DNA from: Melghirimyces profundicolus
GTDB lineage: Bacteria; Bacillota; Bacilli; Thermoactinomycetales; DSM-45169
DNA: 64,000 nt
Assembly: GCF_003054245.1 (NCBI RefSeq)
Contig: NZ_QBKR01000009.1
Coordinates: forward strand, 58,073 to 122,072
Reading direction: 5' to 3'
Positions 35,785-45,189 of this stretch are shown here, one piece after another. The translations under genes were made by a program, and so were the position numbers. The first letter of the stretch is position 1. Each line of letters starts with the position of its first letter. The notes under the pieces were generated by a model, which was not told the DNA's origin, made no database searches, and saw nothing but the letters and a program-made list of their open reading frames with translations.

Positions 35785-37569
35785 TTGGGTACCGGTGTGC
35801 TGGCTTTTTTGTCGTTTCTGCCCATCCTGGTGGTTGCCGTGTTTCTTGTCGGGCTGAAGTGGCCCGCCAAGAAAGCGATGCCCCTTTCCTACCTGGTGGC
35901 TGTGGCGTTGGCCCTGTTCGTCTGGCAGGTTTCCTTCGCCCAGGTGGCTGCCGCCACCGTCAACGGGTTGGTGGTCACGGTTCAGTTGTTGTACATCATT
36001 TTCGGGGCCATTTTGCTGTTGAACACGCTGCGGGAAAGCGGCGGTCTGAAGACGATCCGGCAAGGGTTCACGGATATCACGCCGGATCGCCGGATCCAGG
36101 TGATCATCATCGCCTGGCTGTTCGGATCCTTCATCGAAGGATCCGCCGGGTTCGGCACCCCCGCCGCGGTGGCGGTTCCGCTTTTGGTGGGCCTCGGTTT
36201 TCCGGCGATGGCCGCGGTGGTGGCGGGGATGGTCATCCAGAGCACCCCTGTTTCCTTCGGGGCGCTGGGGACACCGATCCTGGTCGGGGTCCAGACAGGG
36301 TTGTCAGCGGATCCCAATCTCACTTCCGATCTGCCCGCCTACGTGTCCATGGTCGGGGGAAAAGTGGCCATCCTGCACGCCTTGACCGGCACCTTGGTTC
36401 CTCTCCTGGTGGTGGGGATCATGACGCGCTTTTTTGGAAAGCACCGCTCCTTCAGCGAAGGCGTGAAGGTGTGGAAGTTCGCCCTGTTCGCCGCTCTGGC
36501 CATGACGGTGCCCTACGTTCTCGTCGCCAACCTCCTCGGTCCGGAGTTCCCCTCCCTGATCGGGGCCCTGATCGGACTGGCGGTGGTGGTTTTTGCCGCC
36601 AAAAGAGGATTTCTCATGCCCCCCGAAGAAGAGCACTGGGATTTTGAGCCCAAAGAGAAGTGGAACCCCGAATGGAGCGGTTCCATTCAGATCAAAGATG
36701 CCGACGGAGTGCGGGAGATGGGCATGTTCCGGGCCTGGGCGCCGTATCTCCTGATCGCCTTATTCCTGGTGGTCACCCGTTTGAAAGCACTTCCTTTTCT
36801 GGAGTGGCTTCAGGCCTGGAAGATTGAATTTCCCAACCTCTTCGGAACGGACATCTCAGCGTCGTTGCAGCCGCTCTACATTCCGGGCACCATCTTCCTG
36901 GCGGTCTCTCTCATCACGTACTTCCTCCATGGGATGAATGCGGCCAACTATGGACGGGCATGGGGGAGCTCGGGCAAAGCACTGGTGTCCGCCTCCACCG
37001 CCCTGGTCTTTACCGTGCCGATGGTGCAGGTCTTTATCAACAGCGGCGGCGGGGGAGCCGGGTTTGACGCCATGCCGGTGGCCTTGGCCGACGGGGTTGC
37101 GGCCGTGGCCGGAGAGTACTGGCCTTTCTTCTCCACTTTCATCGGCGGTCTGGGCGCCTTTGTTGCCGGCAGCAACACCGTCAGCAACATGATGTTCTCC
37201 CTGTTCCAATACAATGTGGGGGCCAACATCTCCGTCGATCCCTCCTGGATCGTCGCTCTGCAGGCCGTGGGCGGAGCCGCGGGCAACATGATCTGTGTCC
37301 ACAATGTGGTCGCCGCCTCCTCCACGGTGGGACTGGCGGGCCGGGAGGGCGAGGTGATCCGGAAGACCCTGCTCCCCTTCACCTATTACGCCCTTTTTGC
37401 CGGGGCGGTCGGCTACTCCATCGTCTGGTCCCCGGAAAACGGCATTCTCAACCTGGGAACCGTCGTGGCCGCCCTGATCGCACTGGGGGCCGTCTACGTC
37501 GTCGCCACTCACCGCTCCCGCCTGCCCCAGATCCCGGTGGCGCCGGAACCGGAGAAACCATCGGTCTGA
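35785..37569 (+). CDS. lldP: L-lactate/glycolate permease (LldP/GlcA family)
   Basis: A large membrane permease (594 aa, more than ten hydrophobic segments) importing lactate or glycolate with protons. Family blocks are [36 protein letters not shown] and [20 protein letters not shown]. The start is TTG 35785, with GGGGAGGAGAGGAAG upstream. It lies right after glcEFD, so uptake and oxidation of the same 2-hydroxyacid is the simplest reading. Glycolate versus lactate cannot be separated by eye. Confidence 0.9.
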   Translation: MGTGVLAFLSFLPILVVAVFLVGLKWPAKKAMPLSYLVAVALALFVWQVSFAQVAAATVNGLVVTVQLLYIIFGAILLLNTLRESGGLKTIRQGFTDITPDRRIQVIIIAWLFGSFIEGSAGFGTPAAVAVPLLVGLGFPAMAAVVAGMVIQSTPVSFGALGTPILVGVQTGLSADPNLTSDLPAYVSMVGGKVAILHALTGTLVPLLVVGIMTRFFGKHRSFSEGVKVWKFALFAALAMTVPYVLVANLLGPEFPSLIGALIGLAVVVFAAKRGFLMPPEEEHWDFEPKEKWNPEWSGSIQIKDADGVREMGMFRAWAPYLLIALFLVVTRLKALPFLEWLQAWKIEFPNLFGTDISASLQPLYIPGTIFLAVSLITYFLHGMNAANYGRAWGSSGKALVSASTALVFTVPMVQVFINSGGGGAGFDAMPVALADGVAAVAGEYWPFFSTFIGGLGAFVAGSNTVSNMMFSLFQYNVGANISVDPSWIVALQAVGGAAGNMICVHNVVAASSTVGLAGREGEVIRKTLLPFTYYALFAGAVGYSIVWSPENGILNLGTVVAALIALGAVYVVATHRSRLPQIPVAPEPEKPSV

Positions 37570-37618
37570 AAACAAATAAAACCGGGAAATCGTTCCCGGC
37601 TCTCATCACCTTTGATGA

Positions 37619-37646
37619 CCGCCCTCACAGCCGGGCGGCTTTTTTA
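37619..37646 (+). terminator. Terminator of the permease
   Basis: CCGCCC and GGGCGG with a short loop, followed by CTTTTTT. A second hairpin (37582-37599, CCGGGAA and TTCCCGG) precedes it. Confidence 0.75.
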
Positions 37647-37653
37647 TGAGTCC

Positions 37654-38001
37654 TTATCCCATGTAGACTCTGGATTCAATAAATGCTGCCGCCCCCGCCA
37701 CCGCAAGCGCCAGCAGCAAGGGAAATGACGCCGGCACCCAGAGGTGGAGGGCGACCAGAAGGAGGGACGACCAGATGCCCATGCACCAGTGGCAGCTCAA
37801 CAACGATCCCGCCCAGTACCGCCATCCTTCCCCTTTGATCTCGATCTTCCGCACCTCCTGTCCCGATTCATCCGGTTCGTAGGTAACCGTCAGAAAAGGG
37901 TCCCGGAGAAAAGAAGTGATCTCGTCAAAGACGATCAGATGGGTGAGGCGGAAGGATGCCAGGATCAATATGGTCAGTTGTAACCAAGAAATGTCTTCCA
38001 C
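37654..38001 (-). CDS. DUF1360 family membrane protein
   Basis: A 115-residue protein with two or three membrane segments (SWLQLTILILASFRLTHLIV at the N-terminus, LLLALAVAGAAAFIESRVY at the end). A conserved CHWCMGIWSSLL sits in the middle, the family hallmark. DUF1360 proteins (such as B. subtilis YjcA) are linked to sporulation; the biochemical role is unknown. GGAGGAAGCCCCC precedes the ATG at 38001. It sits 14 bases downstream of the next minus-strand gene, so the two form an operon. Confidence 0.8.
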   Translation of the reverse strand: MEDISWLQLTILILASFRLTHLIVFDEITSFLRDPFLTVTYEPDESGQEVRKIEIKGEGWRYWAGSLLSCHWCMGIWSSLLLVALHLWVPASFPLLLALAVAGAAAFIESRVYMG

Positions 38002-38015
38002 GGGGGCTTCCTCCT

Positions 38016-39272
38016 TCAGAAAGAGATCGAGATGCGATTATTGGACGGCAACTTCAGGTCCTGCTGTTGAAAATAAACGACTCCCTCTATGGAGACGGTC
38101 TGTCCTTGTTCCTGCTTACTGACGGAGAGCTGGAACCGTTCGAAGGTTTCCGATGTTCCCGGGGCGATTCCCAGGGCATGAATGGGACAGATCCAGTACT
38201 CCCCGCGTTCCCGGGCTTTCCGAAACCAGTCCTCCTCCAGGTACCGCCATCCTTTGGGGCCTTCCGAACCTTGCACTCCAAGCGTTTCCACCAGGTTGGG
38301 AGGCAGAATCTGGCCTCCCAGCCGCACGCTGTCCCGGGGGGTGGGGTGCAGGCAGATCATCGGGTTGTGGAGGGTTTCCGTTCCCGTGTTTTTGATATAG
38401 AGATTCCCGAGAACGACAAAGGGACGCTCCGCTTCCCCGGTGGAGATCAGGGTGTAATCAAAAAAAACTTCGGCAAGGAGCTCCTTTTTCGCCGGATGGG
38501 TATCGACCCGGGCCGGCTCCGTGGATGAAGGTTGGACCGCTTCCACGGGTTCGGTTTCCTTTGAGTTGGTCACTCCGGACTGGGGTGTTTTTTTGTCTTG
38601 ATCGTCGTCCCCGGTCTTTACCGGAACCCCCTCAAAGCCGGGGATCAGGGAGGAGAATGGATCGAAGGGGAGACAGGATAAGCTCGCCAAGGGTCGTTTA
38701 TTCCGGAAGAACCGGAGAATCGCCGTCACCAGGCTGAATGCGGTTTTTTCCAGTTGATCCCGATGCTTTCCTTCGTCGTCGGAGGAAGGAAAAAATCCGT
38801 GCAAGTGAAGATCGGGAGAGCGGTGGGAAAGGGACTGTTCCCGGATGCGGGAGGGGATCCCGTTTTCTTTCAGTTCCCGCCGGACCGCTTTTGCCAATCT
38901 CCGGCTCTTGGCGCCGGGGCCGGAATCAATCAAAAACGGGGAATCGACGGAGTCCGGAACATCGACGGTGCATTCAATCATCAATTCCTTCCCCTTTCGG
39001 GGAACGGGGTCCTCCAGGATCTTCACGTCGGCACCCCAATCCATCAAAAACAACCGGATCTTTTCCATAAGCGTTCGGGCTTCCTGGTTGGGTTGTTTAT
39101 GGAGAATGAGGATCTCTCTGCCCTGCAATTCTTTTATGAGATGAAACGTCGTTTGACCCGGTTTCCAGTCGGTCCGGTATCCGGTCTGCTCACATAACAG
39201 TCGGAAGGCGGGAAGCGAAGTGTAGGGGAGGCTCCCGATCTTTTCCCCTTCCCTGTAAATGGACACATTCAA
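38016..39272 (-). CDS. Unknown protein, possible spore-associated (418 aa)
   Basis: Not recognised with certainty. N-terminal ~200 residues alternate alpha/beta with SRRLAKAVRRELKENGI, which weakly resembles the catalytic core of amidase_3-type hydrolases but lacks obvious zinc ligands. A polar linker rich in Asp, Lys, Ser and Thr follows (~220-265). The C-terminal ~150 residues look like a beta-sandwich (YTLISTGEAERPFVVLGNLY, LHNPMICLHPTPRDS). There is no signal peptide, so it is intracellular. It is co-transcribed with the DUF1360 gene and next to a spore-coat-like gene, hence the spore guess. Confidence 0.55.
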   Translation of the reverse strand: MNVSIYREGEKIGSLPYTSLPAFRLLCEQTGYRTDWKPGQTTFHLIKELQGREILILHKQPNQEARTLMEKIRLFLMDWGADVKILEDPVPRKGKELMIECTVDVPDSVDSPFLIDSGPGAKSRRLAKAVRRELKENGIPSRIREQSLSHRSPDLHLHGFFPSSDDEGKHRDQLEKTAFSLVTAILRFFRNKRPLASLSCLPFDPFSSLIPGFEGVPVKTGDDDQDKKTPQSGVTNSKETEPVEAVQPSSTEPARVDTHPAKKELLAEVFFDYTLISTGEAERPFVVLGNLYIKNTGTETLHNPMICLHPTPRDSVRLGGQILPPNLVETLGVQGSEGPKGWRYLEEDWFRKARERGEYWICPIHALGIAPGTSETFERFQLSVSKQEQGQTVSIEGVVYFQQQDLKLPSNNRISISF

Positions 39273-39476
39273 TCCAAACCCTCCATCCTTTGGTATCCAT
39301 GACTATCGGTATCCTATGTCCGCAGGCAGCCCCATGTGCCCGGTGTCGACGGGATCACCCCGGGATAGGAGGCTCCCACACATATTGGCCCGATTTGGGC
39401 GGATGTCTAACGCGGAGGAACCAAGACCTTCGTATATATAGGGTGCGATGACTTAACACGCATAGGAGGGTAATGA

Positions 39477-40652
39477 ATGAAAAGATTACGACCCATACGC
39501 GGCGCCCAAGAGCCGCCATTGATTCCCAACGACGTTCAACCGGAATGCATCTGCGTTCCGAAAGTGTATGACTGGGTCCAGGATGTCAACCGGGTCACCA
39601 AAACCGTCCCCCTCCCCGACGGGACGGACAGCCCGCCGGGATGTCGGGAGCTGGTGGAGGAGGCAATCGCCGGCGGTCAGGTCGTCACCGCCGAATGCTC
39701 GGCCCCGGATGTGCCGCCGCTCTTCCCCCTGACCTGCGCCCCTGAACCGCCCCAGCCAGGTCAGCCGACCTGCCGGGTGGTCAGCATCCAGCGGACGACG
39801 ATCCCGGTCAACGGACAGCAGGTGCCGGTGGCCATCGTCCGGATGCAGTTCAACTTTGTGGTCAATGTCACCATCTTCGCCGACGGAACACAGCTCTGCA
39901 ACTTTGACGTGCCGATCAGCGTGCCGGGAGAAGTGGTGCTGTGTCTGCCCGAACCCTTGGATGAAACCAACATCAACTGCCGGATCACCGCGATCCAGTG
40001 CAATGTGGTGCAGGTCTTCGACGGGGCGGTGGAACTGGATCTCATCGTATGCAAAGACATCCAGGTGGAAGCGGAAGTGAAGCTGGAAGTGCTGGCCAAG
40101 TTCTGCAAGCCGCGCCAGCCGATCCCGGTCCCGCCGCCGGTCTTCGAATGCCCGACGATCGAGCTCCCGCCGCAGTGTCCGGAGTTGTTCCCGCAGGTCA
40201 ACTGCGACTGTCAGGCTGAATTGGATACGACGGTTGAAGGGGCAGCATTAACGGTTAATGGAGTGGCGGCCACGGGGACACTGACCGCCGACGCCATCAT
40301 CTGTAATCAGTGTATGCCTGAGGAAACCAGAATCGAGGTCACCTTCACCGACGACACTCCGACGCCGGTCAATGAAAGCTTCACGTTCCGTGCCACGAGC
40401 TTCGATAATGAAATTTGTGTCACGAACGCAGTCAATTCGCTGACACTGACGGGAACCGGGACCGTCACCGACTCCAGCGGCAACACCATCAACGGATCCT
40501 ATACGCTGGTATTGGTTTCAAACGCCACCTGCACCTTCGCTCTTGCATTTACCGGTCCCGGATTTACGATTGCAACACCTGTAGCCATCGATATCCCCTG
40601 TGAAGATCTCACCATCCGCGACTGCGCCAATTTCCCCACGCCGCTGCCCTAG
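39477..40652 (+). CDS. Cys-rich SPOCS/DUF3794-like protein, probable spore coat or exosporium component
   Basis: 391 aa, no signal peptide. It starts MKRLRPIRGAQEPPLIPNDV and is rich in Cys, Pro and Val. The region ~110-215 (VRMQFNFVVNVTIFADGTQL ... DLIVCKDIQVEAEVKLEVLA) resembles DUF3794 (SPOCS) domains of spore morphogenetic proteins such as SipL. The last ~150 residues are a separate Thr-rich beta domain (FTDDTPTPVNESFTFRATSF) and end FPTPLP. AGGAGGGTAATGA precedes ATG 39477. A perfect terminator follows. Spore-coat placement is an inference from the domain and from the neighbouring genes. Confidence 0.65.
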   Translation: MKRLRPIRGAQEPPLIPNDVQPECICVPKVYDWVQDVNRVTKTVPLPDGTDSPPGCRELVEEAIAGGQVVTAECSAPDVPPLFPLTCAPEPPQPGQPTCRVVSIQRTTIPVNGQQVPVAIVRMQFNFVVNVTIFADGTQLCNFDVPISVPGEVVLCLPEPLDETNINCRITAIQCNVVQVFDGAVELDLIVCKDIQVEAEVKLEVLAKFCKPRQPIPVPPPVFECPTIELPPQCPELFPQVNCDCQAELDTTVEGAALTVNGVAATGTLTADAIICNQCMPEETRIEVTFTDDTPTPVNESFTFRATSFDNEICVTNAVNSLTLTGTGTVTDSSGNTINGSYTLVLVSNATCTFALAFTGPGFTIATPVAIDIPCEDLTIRDCANFPTPLP

Positions 40653-40662
40653 GCCTGATACT

Positions 40663-40695
40663 CAGGAGAAGAAACGATCTTCTCCTGTTTTTTTT
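40663..40695 (+). terminator. Terminator of the SPOCS-like gene
   Basis: CAGGAGAAGA-aacga-TCTTCTCCTG, a perfect 10-bp stem followed by eight T. A shorter copy of its 3' half (TTCTCCTGCTTTTTTT) recurs at 40752-40777. Confidence 0.9.
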
Positions 40696-40775
40696 GTGCA
40701 CTCAGGCCTGCGGGTAACCCGGCACAGAAGGGATATAAAGGGGAATCGATGTTCTCCTGCTTTTTTTATGATGAG

Positions 40776-41103
40776 TGGCCATCCGTCCAGATTGAGAAGG
40801 TAATCGTGGCATCGCTGTCTGTCATGTTGCTGAGAATGGTGACGCATTCATTCCCTAGATCTTTCTTGCATTATCGTATTCTATCTCCGGAAAAACGGTC
40901 AGGCTGATAGACTGGGAAAACCGTGGGTTTTGATCGGGTTGCATTTTGAAAATAAAGAAGTTGGAGACGGTAGATTGACACGGGTACAAACACCAAATTG
41001 ACACCATCGAGATCTGAGTGTGAATTGGGCTTTTCCCACTGCCCAAACCGGTGCCCGGGTAGAACTGCGGGAGAGCGGACGGAATATCGATACCATAAAC
41101 CAT
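40776..41103 (-). pseudogene. Remnant of an unknown beta-rich protein
   Basis: Two minus-strand frames join at ~40860. The first part ends SISLTVFPEIEYDNARK and the second continues DLGNECVTILSNMTDSDATI to TFSIWTDGHSS and stop at 40776. The combined ~108 residues look like one beta-sandwich. There is no ribosome binding site at the first ATG (41103). This makes up most of the gap between the SPOCS-like gene and the next coiled-coil gene. Confidence 0.35.
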
Positions 41104-41124
41104 GGAATAAGGGGGTTGTAAGAG

Positions 41125-41691
41125 ATGTTTTGGAAAACCAACAAAAAGATGCTGGAACAGAAGGACGAAATTATTGAATGGTATAAAAAAACAATGAATG
41201 ACTGCAAAGACGAACTCCGACAGATAAATGAGCGGCTGGATCGGTACCGGGAACAGGAAACGGATTACAAAAAGGAGCTGGAAGAGTTACACCGAACCCT
41301 TGAGGAGTATCAAACGAAAGAGAAGCAAATGGAAAAAAAGGTGGAGGTGCAGAGACACCCCCGGCAAAAACCCCGGTGGGGGGAGCCGTCAACGGGTTCG
41401 CGGAGGCCGGTTCCGTTCCATGAGCTGCTTGCGAACTATCAGCCGCAACAGCAACCGGGGCAACATCCCCATCCGCAGCCGGGCTATGTTCAGCAAGCCG
41501 GAACGGGGCGATCCTCCGTCGGTTTCCAAGGGCAGTACCGGAGCAGCGGATCCTCTCCGGTCTCACGCGGCTCCAGTGGAGGATATCGAAGCGGCCACAC
41601 GGGCAGCCGCACACAGCCGACCTCCCAGGGCCAACAGTACCTCCGAAGGTATCGCAGCAGCACGATGACCACCATCAACCCCTTCGGCTGA
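41125..41691 (+). CDS. Coiled-coil protein with low-complexity tail (188 aa)
   Basis: An N-terminal coiled coil (~residues 8-75, MLEQKDEIIEWYKKTMNDC onward) followed by a basic, Gln/Ser/Gly-rich disordered tail (SSGSSPVSRGSSGGYRSGHT). It shares the peptide EQKxEIIxWYK with the C-terminal part of the 640-aa coiled-coil protein at 47765, so the two are paralogous modules. AAGGGGGTTGTAAGAG precedes ATG 41125. Function unknown; the composition and neighbours suggest a spore or surface structural protein. Confidence 0.6.
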   Translation: MFWKTNKKMLEQKDEIIEWYKKTMNDCKDELRQINERLDRYREQETDYKKELEELHRTLEEYQTKEKQMEKKVEVQRHPRQKPRWGEPSTGSRRPVPFHELLANYQPQQQPGQHPHPQPGYVQQAGTGRSSVGFQGQYRSSGSSPVSRGSSGGYRSGHTGSRTQPTSQGQQYLRRYRSSTMTTINPFG

Positions 41692-41754
41692 AGCAGGGGA
41701 ATGGCGCCGGGAGGTCCCCGGTGACGGAAACCGGATGGAAAGGGTAGTGTGGGG

Positions 41755-42816
41755 ATGCGCCTCTTGCTCACTTGCATCCTGGAACAAAACGGGATGCTGA
41801 CCCATGTATGGGACCTGGTGCAACAACTGAAGCCGCACGGATACGATGTCCATCTCGCTGTCATGAAAACAGAAAAACCGTTTATGGAAACGGCGAAATT
41901 GCGTGACCCCCAGTTGACGGCCTCTGTCATGACCGCGGTGACTCAGATCCCTTGTCAATTTTATGAAACCACCGCGGAACTGGATTCCCTGGTGAAACAT
42001 TGGAACATTGGTCTGATTCATGCCCAGTCTTTTTTAACGTTTTCCTCCGCCTGCCGTGTGAGTCAGATGCGACGGATCCCGTTGGTTCTCACCGTTCACG
42101 GTGTTCTGAAACAGATACGGCCCTATGTTGGGGCGTTAAACCATGCCGTCCGCATCATTGCGGTGGGTCCCGCACAAGCCCGCTCCCTGGAAGCCGTCTC
42201 TCCCGGAAAAGTCAGGATCATTGCCAACGGCGTGGATACGGAGCGGTTTCAGCCCCCGGGGGCCGATTCGGGCTCGGATGGACCCTTGCGTCTTCTCTGG
42301 TTCGGTCGGACGGCGGGAAGGATGACGGCCGGTGCCAAAGCGTTGGATCAGGCGATTCCGTTGCTGACAAAGAAAGGGATGGACCTGGAGGCCAAGGTGT
42401 TGGGGGAAGCCGCCGGGGTGACGTTCCGCAATATGGAGGTGGTGGGCTGGCGGCCCAATCCGATCCCCTGGCTTCAATGGTCCCAGGTGGCGGCGGGGCA
42501 CGGCCGCTCCCTGCGGGAGGCCATGGCTTGCGGCAATGCGGGCATATTATTGGCCGCCAATCACGGCGGGCTGGTTACAAAGGAATGGTTTGGGAAAGGC
42601 GCGATTTCTCTCGATGCCTTTCCGGAATACCGATGGCCGGAAGCGGATCCTGAGACCATCGCGAAGGAACTGGAATGTCTGAACCGGGACCGGGGCCGGT
42701 TGCACCGGTTGCGGACAGAAGCCCGGGAGATCGCCGAGCAGCATTTTGACGTGAGGAAAATGGTCGGGAAAACGTTGAATCTGTACCGCGAAGCCGTTTC
42801 CGCGGCGGCGGATTGA
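41755..42816 (+). CDS. Glycosyltransferase family 4
   Basis: A GT-B fold glycosyltransferase, 353 aa. N-terminal acceptor domain MRLLLTCILEQNGMLTHVWD; C-terminal nucleotide-sugar domain with RIIANGVDTERF and a GT4-like E-x7-E region HGRSLREAMACGNAGILLA. The upstream GTG at 41749 is also possible, but ATG 41755 is better spaced from GGAAAGGG. It starts a cluster of sugar-assembly genes and is followed by a weak terminator (42825-42844). Confidence 0.8.
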   Translation: MRLLLTCILEQNGMLTHVWDLVQQLKPHGYDVHLAVMKTEKPFMETAKLRDPQLTASVMTAVTQIPCQFYETTAELDSLVKHWNIGLIHAQSFLTFSSACRVSQMRRIPLVLTVHGVLKQIRPYVGALNHAVRIIAVGPAQARSLEAVSPGKVRIIANGVDTERFQPPGADSGSDGPLRLLWFGRTAGRMTAGAKALDQAIPLLTKKGMDLEAKVLGEAAGVTFRNMEVVGWRPNPIPWLQWSQVAAGHGRSLREAMACGNAGILLAANHGGLVTKEWFGKGAISLDAFPEYRWPEADPETIAKELECLNRDRGRLHRLRTEAREIAEQHFDVRKMVGKTLNLYREAVSAAAD

Positions 42817-42943
42817 CAGGCGCTGAAGGGCGTCTTTTTTATGTTTGCGGCCATTTCCCCACGGAGTCCAAACATTTCAATGAATTCTACATAAAAAGGT
42901 TATAAATGCGAGTTTAACAGAAGACGGGAAAGGAGGTCCGCTC

Positions 42944-43876
42944 ATGATATTGATCACAGGTGCAACAGGTTATATCGGCTCTTCACTGACCGGGTTTTTT
43001 GTGAGCAGGGGGGTGCCGGTCCGCGCGGTGGATGATTTCAGTGTCGGTGGAATCCGGAGCATCAAAGGAGTTGAAGTGCTCCGGAAAGATGTCACCGAAG
43101 TGGAAGATGTGCGGGAGATGGTGGAAGGGGTTTCCGTCGTAATCCATCTGGCGGCGATCAGTGATGTATCCCGATGCCAGCTGCACAGAAAGGAAGCGCT
43201 GTTGACCAATGTGCTTTCTCTTAAATACCTGATTGATGAAGGAAAGAAAGCCGGCGTCTCCAAATTCATTTTCCCTTCTTCGTTTACGGTTTACGGTGCG
43301 GGGGGCGGCAACATACATGAGGAATTACCGGTGGAGCCCTTCAATTTTTACGGTCAGATGAAGGTCTGGTGCGAAGAACTGTTGCTCTCGGAGCAACAAA
43401 AGGGTCATCTGGACACGGTGATTTTCCGTCAATCCAATGTCTGCGGATCGGGTGAGCAGCCGAAATCCACGGTGGTGGAAACGTTTTGCGGTTCCGCTGT
43501 GCGGAGGGAACCCATTGTTATTCACGGTTCCGGTAACCAGGTCCGAAATTTTGTCCATATCCGGGATCTGTTGGAGGCTTATTACCGGGCCGCCATGGAA
43601 AAGGTGTCCGGTGTGATCAACGGAGCCGGACACGGATCGGTATCCATCCGGCAAATCGCGGACTGGGTCAATGAAGAGTGCCGTCAGCGGCTGGGGCATC
43701 AAGTTCCGATTATCCACCGACATCAAACCGTGGTCGGCCATGAACGGGAAACGGAGTCCCTGGACTGCGAGCCCCGCCGGTTGATCCGGCTGCTGGGCAG
43801 CCGTCCGCTGCTCACCGTTCGGGATGCGATCAGAGAGTACTTCTCGGCGGAAGAGAAAGAGAACTATTCAACTTAG
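42944..43876 (+). CDS. NAD-dependent epimerase/dehydratase (extended SDR)
   Basis: A sugar-nucleotide-modifying enzyme, 310 aa. Rossmann motif ITGATGYIGSSL, Ser/Tyr/Lys catalytic triad FPSSFTVYGAGG and NFYGQMKVWCE. The HLAAISDVSRC and RNFVHIRDLLEAYYRAA blocks are typical of UDP-glucose 4-epimerase-like proteins. AAAGGAGGTCCGCTC precedes ATG 42944. Substrate not predictable; it probably makes a sugar for the nearby glycosyltransferases. Confidence 0.8.
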   Translation: MILITGATGYIGSSLTGFFVSRGVPVRAVDDFSVGGIRSIKGVEVLRKDVTEVEDVREMVEGVSVVIHLAAISDVSRCQLHRKEALLTNVLSLKYLIDEGKKAGVSKFIFPSSFTVYGAGGGNIHEELPVEPFNFYGQMKVWCEELLLSEQQKGHLDTVIFRQSNVCGSGEQPKSTVVETFCGSAVRREPIVIHGSGNQVRNFVHIRDLLEAYYRAAMEKVSGVINGAGHGSVSIRQIADWVNEECRQRLGHQVPIIHRHQTVVGHERETESLDCEPRRLIRLLGSRPLLTVRDAIREYFSAEEKENYST

Positions 43877-43973
43877 GCTTCGTTTTTGGACGGCTTCCGT
43901 GCCCCTATCAGGCTTTTAATCATATAACGTATGGAACTATAGCAATTATCAATTGATAACAGGAGGTCAAGTG

Positions 43974-45122
43974 ATGATTCTGGTAACAGGGGCGGACGGA
44001 TATATGGGCTGGCCTTTGATGCTCCGGCTCGGAAAGAAATATCCGGAGGAGCGGATCGTCGGTGTGGACCATATGGGTCGAAGAAAATGGGTGAAGGAAA
44101 TCGGGAGTGTCAGTGCGATCGGAATCCGACCGATGGAAGAACGAATCCAGGCGGCGACGGAGTGCGGAATGACCAACTTATCCTACATTCAGGCTGATTT
44201 GACGGACCGAAGAGCAGTCGATCGGATCCTCTCCATATTTCGTCCGCGGATCATCCTGCACCTGGCCGCTCAGCCATCGGCTCCCTACTCCCACATAAAC
44301 GGGCAATCGGCCGATTACACACAGGAAAATAATAACCGCATGTGCCGCAATCTCCTATGGGCGTTAAAAGAATTGGATTTATCCCATACGCATTTCATCG
44401 AAACGACGACAACCGGGGTGTACGGGGCGCCGGAGTTCAAGATACCAGAGGGGTATTTGACGGTGAAGACCGACACCGGTCGGGATACCGTCCCTTACCC
44501 GGGAATGGCGGGCTCCTGGTATCATATGAGCAAAGCCAACGATGTGAACAACCTGTACCTGTCTTCCAGGCTGTGGGGGCTGACCGTGACGGACATGCGG
44601 ACGGCGATCGTCTTCGGTACCGACACAACCGAAACCCGCCTGGATCCCCGCCTTCAGACCCGGTTCGATTTTGATTACTACTTCGGGGTGGTGGCGAACC
44701 GATTTTGTGCCCAGGCCCTGGCCGGATCTCCCATTACCGTTTACGGTAAAGGGGAACAAAAAAAGCCGATGATCTCCCTTGAAGACGCGGTCCAATCGCT
44801 GGCGAATGCCGTCGATCTTCCCCTGCACGGGGAGTTCCGGGTGTACAATCAGATGACGGTACTGGTCAGTCCCAGAGATATCGCGTATAGCATACGATCC
44901 TCGGGGAAAAAGTTGGGGATGGATATTCGGATTGAACATCTTCCCAACCCTCGCAAAGAAAACGAAACCCATGCCATGCAGATGGAAAACCGGAAGTTTC
45001 TTGAGGATCTGCTTTCGCGCTCTTCACAAACCCTGGAAGAGGGGATTGATGAAATGATGCGGAGACTCCACCCGGTACGCCGCGTGTTTCAACAGTACCG
45101 AGATCGTTTCATGGGAAAATGA
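43974..45122 (+). CDS. UDP-sulfoquinovose synthase-like (SQD1 family) NAD-dependent epimerase
   Basis: A 382-residue extended SDR much closer to the SQD1/Agl3 group than to ordinary epimerases. Matches by eye: LVTGADGYMGWPLML, HLAAQPSAPYSHINGQSADY, TTTTGVYGAPEFKIPEG, the catalytic SWYHMSKANDVNNLYLSSRL, NRFCAQALAGSPITVYGKGE and LPLHGEFRVYNQM, ending with the PNPRKENETH block. SQD1 enzymes form UDP-sulfoquinovose from UDP-glucose and sulfite. ATG 43974 has ACAGGAGGTCAAGTG; an earlier in-frame start lacks it. Here it could supply a sulfonated sugar for spore or cell-surface glycans; that role is inference. Confidence 0.75.
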   Translation: MILVTGADGYMGWPLMLRLGKKYPEERIVGVDHMGRRKWVKEIGSVSAIGIRPMEERIQAATECGMTNLSYIQADLTDRRAVDRILSIFRPRIILHLAAQPSAPYSHINGQSADYTQENNNRMCRNLLWALKELDLSHTHFIETTTTGVYGAPEFKIPEGYLTVKTDTGRDTVPYPGMAGSWYHMSKANDVNNLYLSSRLWGLTVTDMRTAIVFGTDTTETRLDPRLQTRFDFDYYFGVVANRFCAQALAGSPITVYGKGEQKKPMISLEDAVQSLANAVDLPLHGEFRVYNQMTVLVSPRDIAYSIRSSGKKLGMDIRIEHLPNPRKENETHAMQMENRKFLEDLLSRSSQTLEEGIDEMMRRLHPVRRVFQQYRDRFMGK

Positions 45123-45139
45123 GTGACACCCCCCCTCGC

Positions 45140-45189
45140 GTACAAAAGCACACCTCTTACTTTTACGTTACGGGGTGTGTTTTTGTACG
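45140..45189. terminator. Bidirectional terminator between convergent genes
   Basis: GTACAAAA..CACACC pairs with GGTGTG..TTTTTGTAC around a 20-base loop, with T-runs on both sides. It overlaps the end of the minus-strand glycosyltransferase gene. Confidence 0.75.
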
